Positions 42,470 through 54,900 are shown, counted from the stretch's first letter. The stretch is 64,000 nt of DNA from Chromatiales bacterium (GCA_020445605.1 JAGRGH010000032.1:62001-126000); one strand, 5' to 3'. Translations and numbers: made by a program. The notes: a model not told the origin generated them from the letters alone.

Positions 42470-44419
42470 TCAAAGATCGTATTTCAGAAATCGCTCCCGC
42501 GCTGGTGCACCACGGAGGGTAAGGCGTAGCCAGGGCTGCTTCGCCAATTCCGGTGGCGGACGGGTGGTGGTAGTCACGACATATTGGAAGAGCGGCTGTC
42601 CGCCGATCTCTTCCAACCCACGTGCGAGATGGAATACTTCATGATACAAGGGCAATCCGAGGTCAGCTTCGCGCGGACTATCGTGTACCAGGAAGGCGGG
42701 GGCGCGTGTCGCGCCCTCAATGCTAAGACAGAGAGCGGCAAGGTCGAAGGCGATCACTTTCAGTGACTCGATCGCCGACGTCGACCGATTTCCACCCATC
42801 TGCACGGTCAGATTTAGTCCGTTGCCGGTCAGAGTGACAGTGCCCGACGCATCCTGGCCGACCAGTCGACGGATGATGGGATCGAATTTCTGGCTGAGGT
42901 GAGCGAAGACCTGCGTCTGTTGATCCAGAAAAGCGCCCAGGCGGGCCCGCTCCTGCTCTATGGTTGTGGCACGTTCGTGCAGTGCGCTTTCCGCCGCCTG
43001 CTGCTGCCCCATCAGGTCGGCGAGGCGCTCGACGTCGTCGGCCAATCGTTTGGCGGAATACCAAGCGGATTCCCGCGCGTTGCGCGCAGCCTCCAATTGC
43101 CTGAAGCGCTCTTGCCGGCGAGCCTCGCGCTGTCGCGCGATGGCAAGCTGTTGGTTCGCTTGGGTCCGCTCAGCTTTCGCCTTATCTAGGCGTTCGGTCT
43201 CCTCGGCCAGCTCCTGTCGGTTCTTATCCAGCCGCTGCCGGCACACTTCCACATCCGGGAGCTTGTGGGAAAGTTTGCATTGGGTGGCCAAGACCCGATC
43301 CACGGGAACTTCGCAGATGGGGCAAGGGAAGCTCTCGGCCTCCTGAAAGGCGTAGGACAGACCCGGGTACTCTCCGTTGATCTTGGCGATAATCCGCTCG
43401 CTGTTTGGGATATCGGCCTCGAGGATGCCAATCTTCCGGTCGAGCTCTACCACCTCGGCGCGGGCCGCCTCGTATTCCTCCCGTGCCACTTCGATCTCGG
43501 AAGCGCCTTCGTTCACGGGAAGTCCGGCCGCCTTTGCGAGTCGTGCCTGCGCGGCCTGGCGTAGCACGCTAATCGCCATCCCCCCTTCGGTGAGGGCGTC
43601 CTCCGGAACCTCCAGCTCGGCAAGCAGTCGCGCCTTGATTCGGCAGATTTCCCAGCGCCGATGTCCGATCTCCTGCTCAATGGCGCGCTTTTCTTCGTCG
43701 AGCGTGGCGATTTCCCTTCGCTTGGCCTGCTCCTCCGGCGTAATTGCCCGCAAAAACGCCCGTAAGGCGTCCAGTTTTTCGGTCTGGTTGAGTCCGCGGG
43801 CCGGCGAGTCGGAATTCGACGCCGTCGATCGCCAGTCCAGGACATGATCGAAGCGGCATTCCTGATCCCGGGCCAGCAAGGCGAGAGCAATGGGCCAGCT
43901 CCTGTGCTTCAGTCGATGGCCGGGGACCAGGTTGGTCAACTCTGATGTAAGAATGGTTTTCTCGACGGCATCCAGAAAAGGTTCGATTCCCGTCGATGCC
44001 GCTTCACCCGCCGCAAGCTCGTCTAGCTTGCCATCCGGAACCGCCAGATGCCGGCGTCGACTGCCCAACGGTCGGACAATGGCCCAGCAGGTGCCGTCGA
44101 GCATCATCTCCGCGCCGACTAGGCCATCCGGGAAGACCTCGCCGATTCTGCTGCGCTGGTCTTCCGGTGCGTAACGGTCCTCGCCCAGGCAGTAGCGCAA
44201 CAGGCGACAGAACAGGGTCTTGCCGCCGCCATGCCCGATGCCTTGGTCGTCGGGCGTCCAGATGATGTTGAGTCCGGGACGGAGTTCAATGTCCCTGACA
44301 ATCTCTCCGCCGGGTTCCTTCCAGATAACGAGGCGGCGCACCCATAAGCGGGGACCTGACATGTCCGGTGGCGGCCGGACGTGCAGCTCCTGTCGAAAGA
44401 ACTCACGCTGCCGCGACAT
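42470..44419 (-). CDS. Rad50/SMC-like coiled-coil ATPase with zinc hook
   Basis: A 649-residue protein from ATG 44419, overlapping the methyltransferase end by 17 bases. The Walker A is GIGHGGGKTLF (about 61-70), within LRPGLNIIWTPDDQ. Two long coiled-coil arms (about 225-355 and 395-515) flank SFPCPICEVPVDRVLATQC, a CxxC plus C cluster in hook position. The C-terminal head has LKVIAFDLAALCLSIEG and a Walker B-like FLVHDSPREADLG. It should use ATP to sense or hold DNA. Within the operon it would be the ATPase of a helicase-methylase-ATPase system; assignment to a particular family is tentative. Confidence 0.82.
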   Translation of the reverse strand: MSRQREFFRQELHVRPPPDMSGPRLWVRRLVIWKEPGGEIVRDIELRPGLNIIWTPDDQGIGHGGGKTLFCRLLRYCLGEDRYAPEDQRSRIGEVFPDGLVGAEMMLDGTCWAIVRPLGSRRRHLAVPDGKLDELAAGEAASTGIEPFLDAVEKTILTSELTNLVPGHRLKHRSWPIALALLARDQECRFDHVLDWRSTASNSDSPARGLNQTEKLDALRAFLRAITPEEQAKRREIATLDEEKRAIEQEIGHRRWEICRIKARLLAELEVPEDALTEGGMAISVLRQAAQARLAKAAGLPVNEGASEIEVAREEYEAARAEVVELDRKIGILEADIPNSERIIAKINGEYPGLSYAFQEAESFPCPICEVPVDRVLATQCKLSHKLPDVEVCRQRLDKNRQELAEETERLDKAKAERTQANQQLAIARQREARRQERFRQLEAARNARESAWYSAKRLADDVERLADLMGQQQAAESALHERATTIEQERARLGAFLDQQTQVFAHLSQKFDPIIRRLVGQDASGTVTLTGNGLNLTVQMGGNRSTSAIESLKVIAFDLAALCLSIEGATRAPAFLVHDSPREADLGLPLYHEVFHLARGLEEIGGQPLFQYVVTTTTRPPPELAKQPWLRLTLRGAPARERFLKYDL

Positions 44420-47400
44420 CGTTAACCCAGTCTCTTAGATCATCTGGCAGCGCAGTGACGACCGTATCCGCAGCATGACGCTGCAATACGTCTAGCACCA
44501 TCCTTGCCCGGCCATCGGGCCAACCGGACGTTGGAAACCGCTCCAGATTCGCACCCGGTGCCCAGGTGCCCGCTTGGACATCTTCGATTAGATGACCGTT
44601 GGCGCGCAGGTTATGCACCGCCGCGCCCCAGGCTTGATCATTCCGCGCGACAAAGGCTGAAATACCCTGAGGTATTGGGTTGGACTCAGCACCAATCAGT
44701 CTTCGCCAGCCAGCCGCTTCTGCATCATCCAGGTGCAGAAGCAACAGGCGCGGCTCCAGTGCCAAGAGTGCGGCGAGCCGGACCTGGCGAGCCGGCAGCG
44801 GTTGGGACATCGCCTTCAGAATGGCTGCAAGCTGCACACCCGTCTCGGCGCGCTGATCCGTCATGGGCCGTGCCCAGATGCCGTCCGCCAGATCATCGAA
44901 GTCAGCAGCGATCGGTCGCTCGACGTCACGCGGCGGATGGATATGCGGCGGCGGGTTGTCGGCGATGTCCGCATAGCTCACGAAGTTGCCATCGGTATCC
45001 AATGGCGGTCCCGGCAGCGGGTCAAGACGCGTCTCGTACGGTTGGCCGGTTCGAATCGCCGCCTGCATGGCATCGTAGATTTCGAGGATTACCCGTTTGG
45101 TGTGGTACTCACCGCACGCCTCCTCATCCTTGCGGCGGACGATCGGGAAGGTGTCCATGATGTAGTCAACGGCGTCGCGCGGCGTTGGGAAATGGCGCTG
45201 CAGTTCCTCGAGCTGCTCAGGCGTCTCGTCGTGGGGGCAGCCGTCCGCCTTGCGCGCCGGGCGCCAGTCGCCGGTCTCGTCGGCGGGCAGGTAGAGGTGG
45301 AAGAAGGCGGCATCCAGCTCGCAGCGGATCAGGAAACGGCGCTCCTCGTCCCAGCGGAAGGGAGGGCCGTCCCAGCCGCAATCTCGGGCAACACCTTGAA
45401 GGTCCCACGACGTGTAGCTTAGTTCAAGACTGCGTGGAACCAACCAAGCGACTCCGGATGTCGCTGTTTCCGACCACGAAAACGGATAGTGAAGGAACTC
45501 GGGCGCAAGGACTGCAAATTGCTTGAAGTAAAAGTAAGTGAGTGAAGTTCCCCCAAGCTTCTGCCGCGCATTGTAGTCCAGCGCAAATGAAGTCAAGGTG
45601 GCCACTAAGCCAATCGCATGATCTGATGAATCGATCAGAATCAGTGGCGTCTTGTGGTTGGCTGCTACCCCGGGTATCAGGGTGGCAATTACCGTTCTTA
45701 GGACGGTGGCGCCTGTAACATCCCGGAATCCGATTTGCCAGCCGCGGGCGGTCTCACGCTGAAACGCTCGTGCAACTTCCGCATCATCCACCCAATAACG
45801 GGGAAGCGGCACGAGAGTCGGATCCGCATGCATCGAGCTGTCAAACTCGGGAAGTTTCCCTTGGTTTGCCTGCGCCTCGGATTGACCATCGTATGTTCCC
45901 CACCTGTGGTCGAAGTGGTGAATCATCTTCGCCTCATACAGCGGCAGACACGCCTTCCCATCCTTGCGGAACACGTTGCCATCCAGGCGCCAGCCCTCCG
46001 CCTGCAGCTGTTCGCAGGTTCGGAACAGGTGCGAGTCGTTGGACATGTGGAACATAGTGCTGAACTTGATGCCCCAGGGGTTCTCCTCAGGCTCGCCGTC
46101 ACGGGCCTCGCGGATCAGCACCGGCACGCGGCGGAAGGTGGCCTTGGTGAGCTCCGCGTCCTTGCGGAAGCGGAAGATGGGGCAGGTTCGGGTGTTGGGG
46201 TTCAGGAGCGCGATGTCCTCGGGCGACAGTGTGAAACGCCGCTCGGGGTCGCGAAGGTGCTCAATGCTTCGGGCAAAGAATACAAAATCAGATTCACTGC
46301 TAATCGGATACGCTCCGCCGCCTATCGTGAAAAGGCAAAACCGAGTAGCGTGATGGACTTCAGGGAATACGAACTCTTCGTTTTCGAAGCTAAACAGGCT
46401 GACGAGTGACTTTGTCTCCACTATGTCCTGGAAGAACAGTTTGGTAGTGTCATCGGTCGCGATGCCAGTCGGTAACACGGCGCCGACGCGGCCCGTCTCG
46501 TTGAGCACGGTGCGCATGCCCTCGGCGAAAACGGTGTAGACGTTAATGTCGCCGCGGCCGCACAGGGGGTACCGGCCGCTCGAGCGCAGCAGATGGCTCT
46601 CGCCCTCGGCCTTGCGCGAGGCGGCCACGAAACGTCGGTGGAGCTCCGGGTCTTCGCGCGTCAGGGCCGCAATCAGGCGCTTGCGGGCAGCGGCATTGGG
46701 GGCGTTGGCGATCTCGGGGCTGCGCTCGGCGAACCACTCCTTCTCCTGTAGCTTCACGCGCTCCCAGGGGGGGTTGCCCAGCACGCAATCAAAGCCTCCC
46801 TGAGCGAAGGCCTCAGGGAAAGCGAGCTGCCAATGAAAAAACTGGTACCGATGTGTCAGCCGGTCCAGTTCCTTACGCTGGTCGGCATGGAGTGCCTCGG
46901 CATCTTCTTCCAGGCGCCGGATGGTGTCCGTCGTGATCGGCGCCGGGGCATCGGCTCGCTTCGGCCAGACGAAGGCTGCACACCAAGTATCGGCGATGGC
47001 TTGCTGATGGCGGTACTCAGGCGAGACCACGAGCCTTCGAAACTGATCTGCCTTTCGGGCGATCGCTTCAAGGTTGTCATCTGGCGCCTTGTCGATCCCC
47101 TGGCTGCGTGAGATGAGCGTCTCGTACTCGGCCGCTGGTTCGGCAACCTGCAGTAAAAAACCACGATCGCCATGTTCGCGCTCACGCTTGTTCTGACGCT
47201 TATATTGTGTACAGACCTCGCGCTCGTCGCCCTCGATGGGCTTGAAGGCGTCGTCCGGCAGACCACCTGCGATCAGCTCCGGCGTGGTTCCGAGCAGGCT
47301 GTTGCCCACGCGGATGTGGTGGTCGAGGAAAGACAGCGGCTTGCCCGGTTCCAGCGCCTCCAGCCACAGACTGACCCGACAGAGCTCTGCGGCCATAGGG

Positions 47401-49109
47401 TTCACATCCACGCCGTAGAGGCAGCGACCGATGATGTCGCGCAGCGCGTGCTGATAGAGGAGCGGCGAAGGTTCGCTTTCACCCTCGGCTAGCGCCCGGA
47501 CTCTCGCGAGGTGCCGCGCGAGCCGGTGCGCCGCGCCGACCAGGAAGTGGCCGGAACCGACCGCGGGGTCACAGACCTTGAGCGCGAGGATGGCCTGCTC
47601 CGCGTCGGCCGGCGGCTTGCCCTTGATGGCCTCCTCGACGACCGGGTCCAAGGCGGAGTCCAGCAAGCACTGCACCAGAGAATCCGGTGTGTAGTAGGAA
47701 CCGGAGGTCTTGCGCTCGTTGCCGGCAAACTCGGCGAAGGTAAAGCGCGCGCCATCGCCGCTCACCTGGGGGGTCAGCCCCAGCAGGCTCTCGTAAACGC
47801 CGCCCAGCTCCTCCGCGCCCAGGTTCTTGTAGTCCACCGGGCGCAGCACCTTGCCCTGGCGGGTGAAGGCGAGATGGCGCAGGGCCTCCAGCAAATCGAA
47901 GTTGGTCAGCTCGGCATTGTTGAGGTCGGGCGTCGAAGCCGTGTCCCAAAGGAAGCTACCGAGCGCCGGCAGAGCGAGCGCCTGCCGGATGGTCTCGGAT
48001 TCGGGCTCTCCCGAAAGTGCCCGGACCAGGATCTGGAATTGGCGCCAGAGGTCCCCATGCCGGCTGCCCTTGATCTTGCCTGCCATCTCGCGCAATCGGC
48101 CAGTGCCGTAGTGTGCGGCGTAGCGCTCGCGGGCAGCTCGCGCCGCATCGGAGTCATCCAAGGGGTGAATCAGGGGCTGGCCCTCGAGCGAGCGATCCTC
48201 GGCGACGAACAGGAAGATCAGTCGGTAGACCAGGCGCAGGAGCTGGGCGTGTAAATCGGTCGGCGACAACGCACTGGACCGCAGGGCATCGCGCAACGCG
48301 GCGTTTCTTGGATGGCTCGTGAACCCCTCGCCGAGGATGGCGAGCGCCTGCTCGACGCCGCGGCGCAGTTCGCCCAATGCCCGGGCGCCCTGTTCCTCGG
48401 CCTCCTGGGTCCACTGCTCAAGCCAGCAGGTCTCGGGGCGGTCGCCCTCTCTGGGCGCGAAACGGGTGGCGTGCGCTACCAGCCAGAGAAGTACGAAGTC
48501 GGAGTAGACCTCGCCGCTCATCATCGCTTCGAGGTCGAACTCGAGGAAGGACTGGCGCGACAGGGCTTGGTTGTCCCGCAGAATGCGCAGACGCAAGCCG
48601 TTCGACAAGAGCGCCCAAAGGTGCGCATCGCTGCGGTTGAGAAATTCCTGCACCAGGCCGTGCGGATTGGCAGCCGCCGCCCCGCGCTGGCCGGCAGCGC
48701 GGCGATCCAGCGAGAGATGGCAGCCGATCAGGTGCACGGGCACCGGCCCGAAGAAGCGGCTGATGGCGTAGGTGCGCCCACCGATTTCTGGACCAGCGCT
48801 GCTCGGCAGCAGTCCGAAGCCCAGTTCGCGCAGCAGTGGAAGGTTCCAGCGGTCGTTGGTAAGACCCGTGCCCGCTTCGGTTTCGGGCAGGTTCGCCGCC
48901 GTCTCACGGAACTCCGCCCAGTGCTTGCGCAGGCGGTTCCACGATTGGGTGATGACCTCGTTCAGCCGTTCCCCGGCCGGCAGGCCATAGTCCTCAGGCC
49001 GGGTGCCGGCGAGATTCGAGCTGCGATCCAGAACGCGACGCAGCAGATCCGCGGGCAGCAGGCCGCCCTCGGAACGGATGGTCTGGAACTCCTGATTGCG
49101 GCGCGCCAT
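44403..49109 (-). CDS. Giant Eco57I/PglX-like N6-adenine DNA methyltransferase
   Basis: A 1568-residue protein from ATG 49109. An N-terminal helical region of about 470 residues is followed by [16 protein letters not shown] and cofactor motif [15 protein letters not shown] (about 513-526). [11 protein letters not shown] comes next, with catalytic motif IV in [13 protein letters not shown] (NPPW at about 779-782). The C-terminal half is a target-recognition and helical region. Length and order resemble DISARM DrmMI and BREX PglX, and type IIG enzymes, but no clear nuclease motif is visible. It begins one base after the SNF2 helicase stop. Likely role: marks self DNA, or takes part in restriction. 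Confidence 0.88.
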   Translation of the reverse strand: MARRNQEFQTIRSEGGLLPADLLRRVLDRSSNLAGTRPEDYGLPAGERLNEVITQSWNRLRKHWAEFRETAANLPETEAGTGLTNDRWNLPLLRELGFGLLPSSAGPEIGGRTYAISRFFGPVPVHLIGCHLSLDRRAAGQRGAAAANPHGLVQEFLNRSDAHLWALLSNGLRLRILRDNQALSRQSFLEFDLEAMMSGEVYSDFVLLWLVAHATRFAPREGDRPETCWLEQWTQEAEEQGARALGELRRGVEQALAILGEGFTSHPRNAALRDALRSSALSPTDLHAQLLRLVYRLIFLFVAEDRSLEGQPLIHPLDDSDAARAARERYAAHYGTGRLREMAGKIKGSRHGDLWRQFQILVRALSGEPESETIRQALALPALGSFLWDTASTPDLNNAELTNFDLLEALRHLAFTRQGKVLRPVDYKNLGAEELGGVYESLLGLTPQVSGDGARFTFAEFAGNERKTSGSYYTPDSLVQCLLDSALDPVVEEAIKGKPPADAEQAILALKVCDPAVGSGHFLVGAAHRLARHLARVRALAEGESEPSPLLYQHALRDIIGRCLYGVDVNPMAAELCRVSLWLEALEPGKPLSFLDHHIRVGNSLLGTTPELIAGGLPDDAFKPIEGDEREVCTQYKRQNKREREHGDRGFLLQVAEPAAEYETLISRSQGIDKAPDDNLEAIARKADQFRRLVVSPEYRHQQAIADTWCAAFVWPKRADAPAPITTDTIRRLEEDAEALHADQRKELDRLTHRYQFFHWQLAFPEAFAQGGFDCVLGNPPWERVKLQEKEWFAERSPEIANAPNAAARKRLIAALTREDPELHRRFVAASRKAEGESHLLRSSGRYPLCGRGDINVYTVFAEGMRTVLNETGRVGAVLPTGIATDDTTKLFFQDIVETKSLVSLFSFENEEFVFPEVHHATRFCLFTIGGGAYPISSESDFVFFARSIEHLRDPERRFTLSPEDIALLNPNTRTCPIFRFRKDAELTKATFRRVPVLIREARDGEPEENPWGIKFSTMFHMSNDSHLFRTCEQLQAEGWRLDGNVFRKDGKACLPLYEAKMIHHFDHRWGTYDGQSEAQANQGKLPEFDSSMHADPTLVPLPRYWVDDAEVARAFQRETARGWQIGFRDVTGATVLRTVIATLIPGVAANHKTPLILIDSSDHAIGLVATLTSFALDYNARQKLGGTSLTYFYFKQFAVLAPEFLHYPFSWSETATSGVAWLVPRSLELSYTSWDLQGVARDCGWDGPPFRWDEERRFLIRCELDAAFFHLYLPADETGDWRPARKADGCPHDETPEQLEELQRHFPTPRDAVDYIMDTFPIVRRKDEEACGEYHTKRVILEIYDAMQAAIRTGQPYETRLDPLPGPPLDTDGNFVSYADIADNPPPHIHPPRDVERPIAADFDDLADGIWARPMTDQRAETGVQLAAILKAMSQPLPARQVRLAALLALEPRLLLLHLDDAEAAGWRRLIGAESNPIPQGISAFVARNDQAWGAAVHNLRANGHLIEDVQAGTWAPGANLERFPTSGWPDGRARMVLDVLQRHAADTVVTALPDDLRDWVNDVAAA

Positions 49110-49110
49110 C

Positions 49111-51945
49111 TCAGTTCAGCCTCGGCAGCAAGACGTAGGCGCCAAGGATGTCCACCGGCAGTACGGGCTCGATCGAAACACGCCCCCGCTTTCGGGAGGC
49201 CTCGCGCACGCGCTCGTGGGCCTCAAGCTGGGCCGCCGCCCGCTCCGCCGCCAGCGCTGCCAGCGCCTCCTGGACACGAGGCAGGCTCGGCAGCAGCAGG
49301 TTCATCTGCTGCTCGATTGCGGTGGGTAGAAGGTTGCGCTCGGGTCGCGCGTCGAGCAGACGCTCGCCTATTTCCGCTCCCAGCCACTGCGGCGCATCTA
49401 CCGGACCGGTAAAGGCCAGGGGCAGGATCTCCTCGCACAGCAAGGTCTCGCCATCACGACCCGCGACCTTCAGGTGGAAACGGAAACGCGCGACCAGAAG
49501 CGTCGTACGCGCCTCGACAACGGACGTCGAGACCGCGCCGCAGCGTGCGGCAATGGGCCGCGTATCGCGGGCCACTGGGTCCAGTGCCTGGTCGAGCGTC
49601 CATCCCGCGAGGCCCTCGACGATTGGGCTGGTGCGGCCCAGGTAGAGCTCTCCCTCCTGCAGCGGCAAATCGAAGCGGCCGGTGAACGGCTCATCCCGGC
49701 CAATCGCTTGGCGCAGAGCGCGCGGGGCCTCAAGGCCGAGGTGGACTACAAGCGCATTGCCCTTTTCTTCCGTCGGCACGTTCGCCGTTTGCAAGACGGT
49801 GCGCGCGAACCGTTCGACATCTTCGGCGCGGCCTATGGCTGCGCGCACACTCGCGAGTTCCTCGGCAACGGCCTCCGGACTCAAGGTGTGCTGCGCAAAG
49901 CGCGATCGGCTGGCCTTCTCGCGATCGCGCGCGTTGTCCCACTCCGCGTGGATCGATTCCTTCTTCGGGCCTAGGTCGTCGATAAACTGAAGCGACAGCT
50001 GACGATCTCCCTCCCGCGTCCTTTCGCGGAACAGCGCGCCCTCGAACAGGGTTTCCGCGATCTGCTCACTGGTACCGGGCACGGCGACCGTGACGCCGAG
50101 CGCGCTCTTGATGCTTTTATGCTTGCGGATCAGAACATCCAGAATGACCCCGTCGATGGGGTTATCCGCCCCATAATAGGTAACGACCCGCACCTCGGGT
50201 TTCTCTTGTCCAAATCGATCGACTCGTCCTTCGCGTTGCTCGTGGCGGGTCGGATTCCATGCTAGGTCGTAGTGCAGAACAGCGTCGAAGTGATCCTGTA
50301 GGTTGATGCCCTCGGACAGGCAGTCGGTGCATACGAGGACGAACTGGCCGCCCTCGGACACCAATGTGTGGATACGCGCCTCGCGCTCGGCAGGCGGCAG
50401 CAGACCGGTGACCGACTCAACCCGGACCTTGTCCGGCAGCGTTTCCCGCAGGTGACGCGCCACGTACTCCGCGGTATCGATGAAGCGACAAAAGACCACC
50501 GGATGGAATCCATCCTTTAGCAGACCTTTGATTTCGGTGGCAGCCCCTTGGAGCTTTTGGTCATCAGCCGGATCGAGCGCCTCGGCGCGACGGGCAAACT
50601 CCAGGAGCTTGGGCCGGCTGGCATCGCGGGCATCTTCCGTCTCGGTCCCCGGACTGAAATCCAGCGCGACGGTATCATCGTCGTCGCCATGGTCCAGAAC
50701 TGTCCGCCGGCCCACCTCATCAACATCCTCACCCTCGGCCTGGTCTACGGCGGCGCGACTGCGCAGCGTTGCCGCGGCGGCCGCCGGGCTCGATGAGACG
50801 CAACGCAGTAGCGCCAATGCTGACCAGTACCGGACGCGCTGTCTGCGATTGCCGCCGTCCTCTTCGGTCACGTACTCGTGAGCGAAATCGACGATTTCTT
50901 CGAAGAGACCGCGGTAGGCCGGATCGAAGTTGTAGGTGGCCTCCTTGTCCTTTCGCTCCGGGAAGGCGGTGTCGGTTTCCAGGTAATGGCGGATATCGGC
51001 CCGCCGCCGCTGAACCAAGTGCCGCGCGAGGTGGCGGCGGATACCCTCGCGTTCCGCCCGATCAAGATCCGTCGGCAGGTTGATGAAACTGTCGTCGAGC
51101 AGGCTCAGCAGCGAGCGGAAGGCGTCCTCATTACCGCTGTGCGGCGTTGCGGTCACGAGAATCATGTGACGCTCTGCGTCGGCTGATACACGGCGCAGAA
51201 GTTCATAGCGTTGCTGTCGCCCGCGGCCTACGCCGCCCGCCAGGGTACAGCCGTGCGCCTCGTCGACGATGACGCATTCGGGACACTTCAGCGCAAAGTC
51301 CTCCGCGCGGCGCGGTGCCTTGATGAAGTCGGTCGATACTACTGTGAAGGGATAACGTTCGAAGACGGATACCCCCAGCGGTAAGTCGCGCTCGAGACGC
51401 TGAATCGTGCTCGAGAGCACAAGCTCCGCATCAATGTGGAACTTCTCCGACAGCTCTCGCTGCCATTGCTCCGCGAGATGGGGCGGGCAAAGAATCGCTA
51501 GCCGTCTAATCTCGCCGCGATCGAGGAGCTCGCGCGCGATCAGGCTCGCCTCGATGGTCTTCCCGATACCGACGTCGTCGGCGATCAGCATCCGGATCGG
51601 ATCGAGCTTCAACGCCATCATTAGTGGTACGAGCTGATAGGGCCGAGGCTCGGCCGCGATGCGGCCGAAACTGCGAAACGGGCCGGCCGCCGAACGAGTC
51701 GAGAGGCGTGCGGCATCGCGCAACAAGCGCCCCGACGTGAAGTCGCCCAGATCGTCCATACCGGGTAGGCGGAACGTCGCCGATTCGACCGGCTCGACCG
51801 ATGGCAGCACGCCAGTGATCTCTTCATCGAGTCCACCAAGCGGGCGGAGAAGCAACAACTCTTCCGAAGAATCGGGCAGCACGACCCACTCTCTGCCACG
51901 CGCGTGGACCAGCGTGCCGGGCTTCGACAGGTAGGCTGCGCTCAT
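49111..51945 (-). CDS. SNF2/HepA-like helicase (DrmD-like)
   Basis: A 944-residue superfamily 2 translocase. Motif I is IADDVGIGKTIEASL (about 121-135), motif II VIVDEAHGC (DEAH at about 228-231), motif III LVTATPHSG and motif VI EQREGRVDRFGQEK. An acidic insertion (about 405-440, rich in Asp/Glu) separates the two lobes. A C-terminal domain of about 300 residues has no family I can name. It starts within the helicase stop (ATGA, four-base overlap) and ends one base before the methyltransferase, so all three should be co-translated. DNA translocation or remodelling during defence is the likely role. Confidence 0.88.
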   Translation of the reverse strand: MSAAYLSKPGTLVHARGREWVVLPDSSEELLLLRPLGGLDEEITGVLPSVEPVESATFRLPGMDDLGDFTSGRLLRDAARLSTRSAAGPFRSFGRIAAEPRPYQLVPLMMALKLDPIRMLIADDVGIGKTIEASLIARELLDRGEIRRLAILCPPHLAEQWQRELSEKFHIDAELVLSSTIQRLERDLPLGVSVFERYPFTVVSTDFIKAPRRAEDFALKCPECVIVDEAHGCTLAGGVGRGRQQRYELLRRVSADAERHMILVTATPHSGNEDAFRSLLSLLDDSFINLPTDLDRAEREGIRRHLARHLVQRRRADIRHYLETDTAFPERKDKEATYNFDPAYRGLFEEIVDFAHEYVTEEDGGNRRQRVRYWSALALLRCVSSSPAAAAATLRSRAAVDQAEGEDVDEVGRRTVLDHGDDDDTVALDFSPGTETEDARDASRPKLLEFARRAEALDPADDQKLQGAATEIKGLLKDGFHPVVFCRFIDTAEYVARHLRETLPDKVRVESVTGLLPPAEREARIHTLVSEGGQFVLVCTDCLSEGINLQDHFDAVLHYDLAWNPTRHEQREGRVDRFGQEKPEVRVVTYYGADNPIDGVILDVLIRKHKSIKSALGVTVAVPGTSEQIAETLFEGALFRERTREGDRQLSLQFIDDLGPKKESIHAEWDNARDREKASRSRFAQHTLSPEAVAEELASVRAAIGRAEDVERFARTVLQTANVPTEEKGNALVVHLGLEAPRALRQAIGRDEPFTGRFDLPLQEGELYLGRTSPIVEGLAGWTLDQALDPVARDTRPIAARCGAVSTSVVEARTTLLVARFRFHLKVAGRDGETLLCEEILPLAFTGPVDAPQWLGAEIGERLLDARPERNLLPTAIEQQMNLLLPSLPRVQEALAALAAERAAAQLEAHERVREASRKRGRVSIEPVLPVDILGAYVLLPRLN

Positions 51946-54900
51946 AAGCTGGGTACTCCGAAGACATCCGGATGGCGGCGGAAGATGGCTACCCAGTCAT
52001 CCCTGTGGTGGAAGCGGATCACGATATATCCCATTTCCAGCAGTCCGCGCGTCACTTCCTCGTCCTTGCGGATTTGATCCGCCTCGTCGTGAGGGGGGCC
52101 GTCGATGAAAACGGCGACGTTGGCTTCTCCATAATAGAAGTCGGGCTGGGCGAAGTAGCCAGGTATGCGATATTGCGCCTCGCTGGGCAGGCGGAGGCCC
52201 AAGGATTCGATTTCGTCCAGCCAGCGTTGCTCGAGCTGGCTGTCACAACGGGCTCTCAATGCCACCAGCCTCTCGGCGCGGGATCCGGTTCCACCCGCTG
52301 GGCGGCAAGTCGACCTGGCCAGCTCCACCAGGAGGTCACGGATCAGATTGCGATCCAGGTCCTTGTGGTCTGGCTGGTTGCCATAGTCGAGCAAACATTC
52401 GTAGCAGGCCTTGCCACAGGTCGCCGCACCCCGGTCTTCCAGCGTGTCCGAGTCGTAGTGGCATATCTCGAGCGCGCGGCGCGCTAAAGCCGGCAGAATC
52501 GCCGGCTCTTCCGCCAGTTGCCGAAGCACACCCGCGCCACCTTCCGAAGATTCGTAGAAGAGAATCTCCTGGCGCTCCTCCCGAGTCGGCATCGGCTCAC
52601 AGGACAATTCCCGCGGCTCGAGCTGGAAGTGCTGCTGTATCGCCTGCTTGAAAGCGGCTTGCAGGCCCGCCATTTCCGGACCTGAACGGGGCGGCTCAAA
52701 CCGCATCACCAGCGCGTTCTTCGTATCCTTGACGTAGGGGACGACCCGCTGGATTCTGGCGGCATTGGCCGCATCGTCCTGGTCTTCGTCGTCGGCCTGA
52801 TTGCGCGACCAGTACCCGCGCTCGAGGTCCAGGTTGAAGCCCGGCGGTTGATTACCGCGCTGGTTAGTCCAACCGAGGTTGATGCGGTACAGGTCCGTGG
52901 CATCTCCGTAGCTCAAATCCATCAACACCTGTCCGTCCGAGACGACCTCCGCGTCCTTCCGGTCAAGCTTTCCCCCTACCTCGGGGAAGCGATAGGCGGT
53001 GGCAAGCTTGTAGCCGAAGCGCTGGCGCTCCTCCTCGTCACAGGTGATTCGTTGCGCAAGCTTCAGGCTGACATTCTGCAGTTGAACCAGGTTGTCGATA
53101 CGTGCCGGGCCATCCAGTGCCGCTCCGCAGCGATCACAGACTTCAGTGAGATTGTTGGCGCCATGCTCCAGATGTGCGTACCCGCAGCTCGGGCAACGTT
53201 TCATTGTCGCCGTCATCAGATCATGGGTGTTCTCGATGTCATCCGAACCAAAGTCGAGATTGACCTTGTACACCCTGTACCGCGCACCTTCGTGGTAGAT
53301 CAGCGCCCGTGGACCGAACTCCGATATCGCGAGGAATCTTGGGCGAGAGACGAACTCGTCACGACCCCGCCGCTGACGGCGACCGGGCACATATGCGGAG
53401 AGCGGCAAACGGGGGAAGTTGTAACCAGGCAGGAAGCCTTCAGTCGCGAAATAGCGATACGAGTAGAAATCTCCCTCGTAGATCCCCTCGGCTTCTGTCA
53501 GCAGCCGAATCTGGCTCTCGGCTTGTGCTCGTAGCCGACGCGAATGATTTCGCTCGAGTTCGGGCCGGGAGTGATCTCCGATAATCGTGTGGTGCAGCTC
53601 GCGCTGCCGAACGGCCGCCCTGTACAAGCTCCGCCAGCGATCACAGGCGGATTCGAAGCTGCGCTCCACCTGCTCAAGGATTTCATCGAGCCAGTTCTCA
53701 TGAAACCATGAGGCGGTATCGAGCTCCTCCTTGATGCTTCGTACCAAGGCGCTGGCCTTTTGACGGGCCGCTGCTCGATGAACAGGGTTACGTAGTTCCT
53801 GGAGTAATCCGTCCTTGACGGACAGCGGCAATCGTCCGTCGGTTGGCGTGAGATCGAGCACTGTAGTCAACGTGCGACCGAGGTCAGGTTTCGCCACCTC
53901 CATCCAAACGGCATAGATATGGGACCGTACGAGGTCCCTATTTCGGAGGTCGATGCGGGGTGGCGCCACGGTACCGGCCACCATTCTTGTCGGCTCCCGA
54001 TAGAAGTATTGATCGTGCGGGCTGCGCCCAGCGCAGTACGTGAAGACAAGCGCCGGTTGGCCGCCACGCCCAGCACGGCCGCTGCGCTGGGCATAGTTCG
54101 CTGGGGTCGGTGGAACGTTGCGCAGATTCACCAAGTTGAGCTGGGCGATGTCGACACCCAACTCCATCGTGGGCGAACAGAACAACAGTGGCAGGTCACC
54201 CGCTCTGAAACGTTCTTCCCGCTCTTCCCGGTCCTCCGAGGTGACCTGGGCAGTATGTTCGCGGGCTTCGAGTACGCATTTCAGGTCGACGAAGCCCTTG
54301 TAGCAATCCACAAAGTAGCGGTTGACCTCCGGGGGGATTTCCCCGGCATCCAAAAGACGCGTGCGATCTACTGGCCGAACCTCGCCGTGACCCGGTAGCC
54401 ACCGTAGCGCGTCCGCATTGAGCTGATAGCCCGGGTCGTCGTTATCCCGGCCGCTACGAACCTGCTCGATAATTCCGTAGCGTTTCAAAGCCAGCAGCAA
54501 GAACCGAATAATCTCGTCGATCTCCGCGCGTCCGAGCGCGTGATCAGGAGGGACCACTTGGCTGAGAGTACGTTTGACGTAGCGCCCGTAGGCACCGTAA
54601 GAGGAAACAAAGAAGCCGCTCCTATCCTGCCGACTTCGAGGCCTCGGATAGGCAACAACGGCACGTGTCAGTTCACGCTCATCCTCCAGATACCAAACGG
54701 TACCTTCAAGCAATCTCGGCTTGGTTTGCTCTACGAGCTCGTGCTGCTTTTGCGGATCCAGCACATCGACTTTGACGGCAAGCGAGCGCCGCATCACGTC
54801 CAGCAAGGTACGAAGCAACTCCTCGCGGATTTCCGCAGGGGCCAGCTGCAACGCCGCCGGAGCTTCTACGAACCGTTGCGCGGCCCGCCCTTCGCGCATG

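Noticed and set aside
48312-49412. 366-codon plus-strand frame opposite the giant methyltransferase
   Set aside because: Antisense to the methyltransferase N-terminus and crosses a gene junction; no domain.
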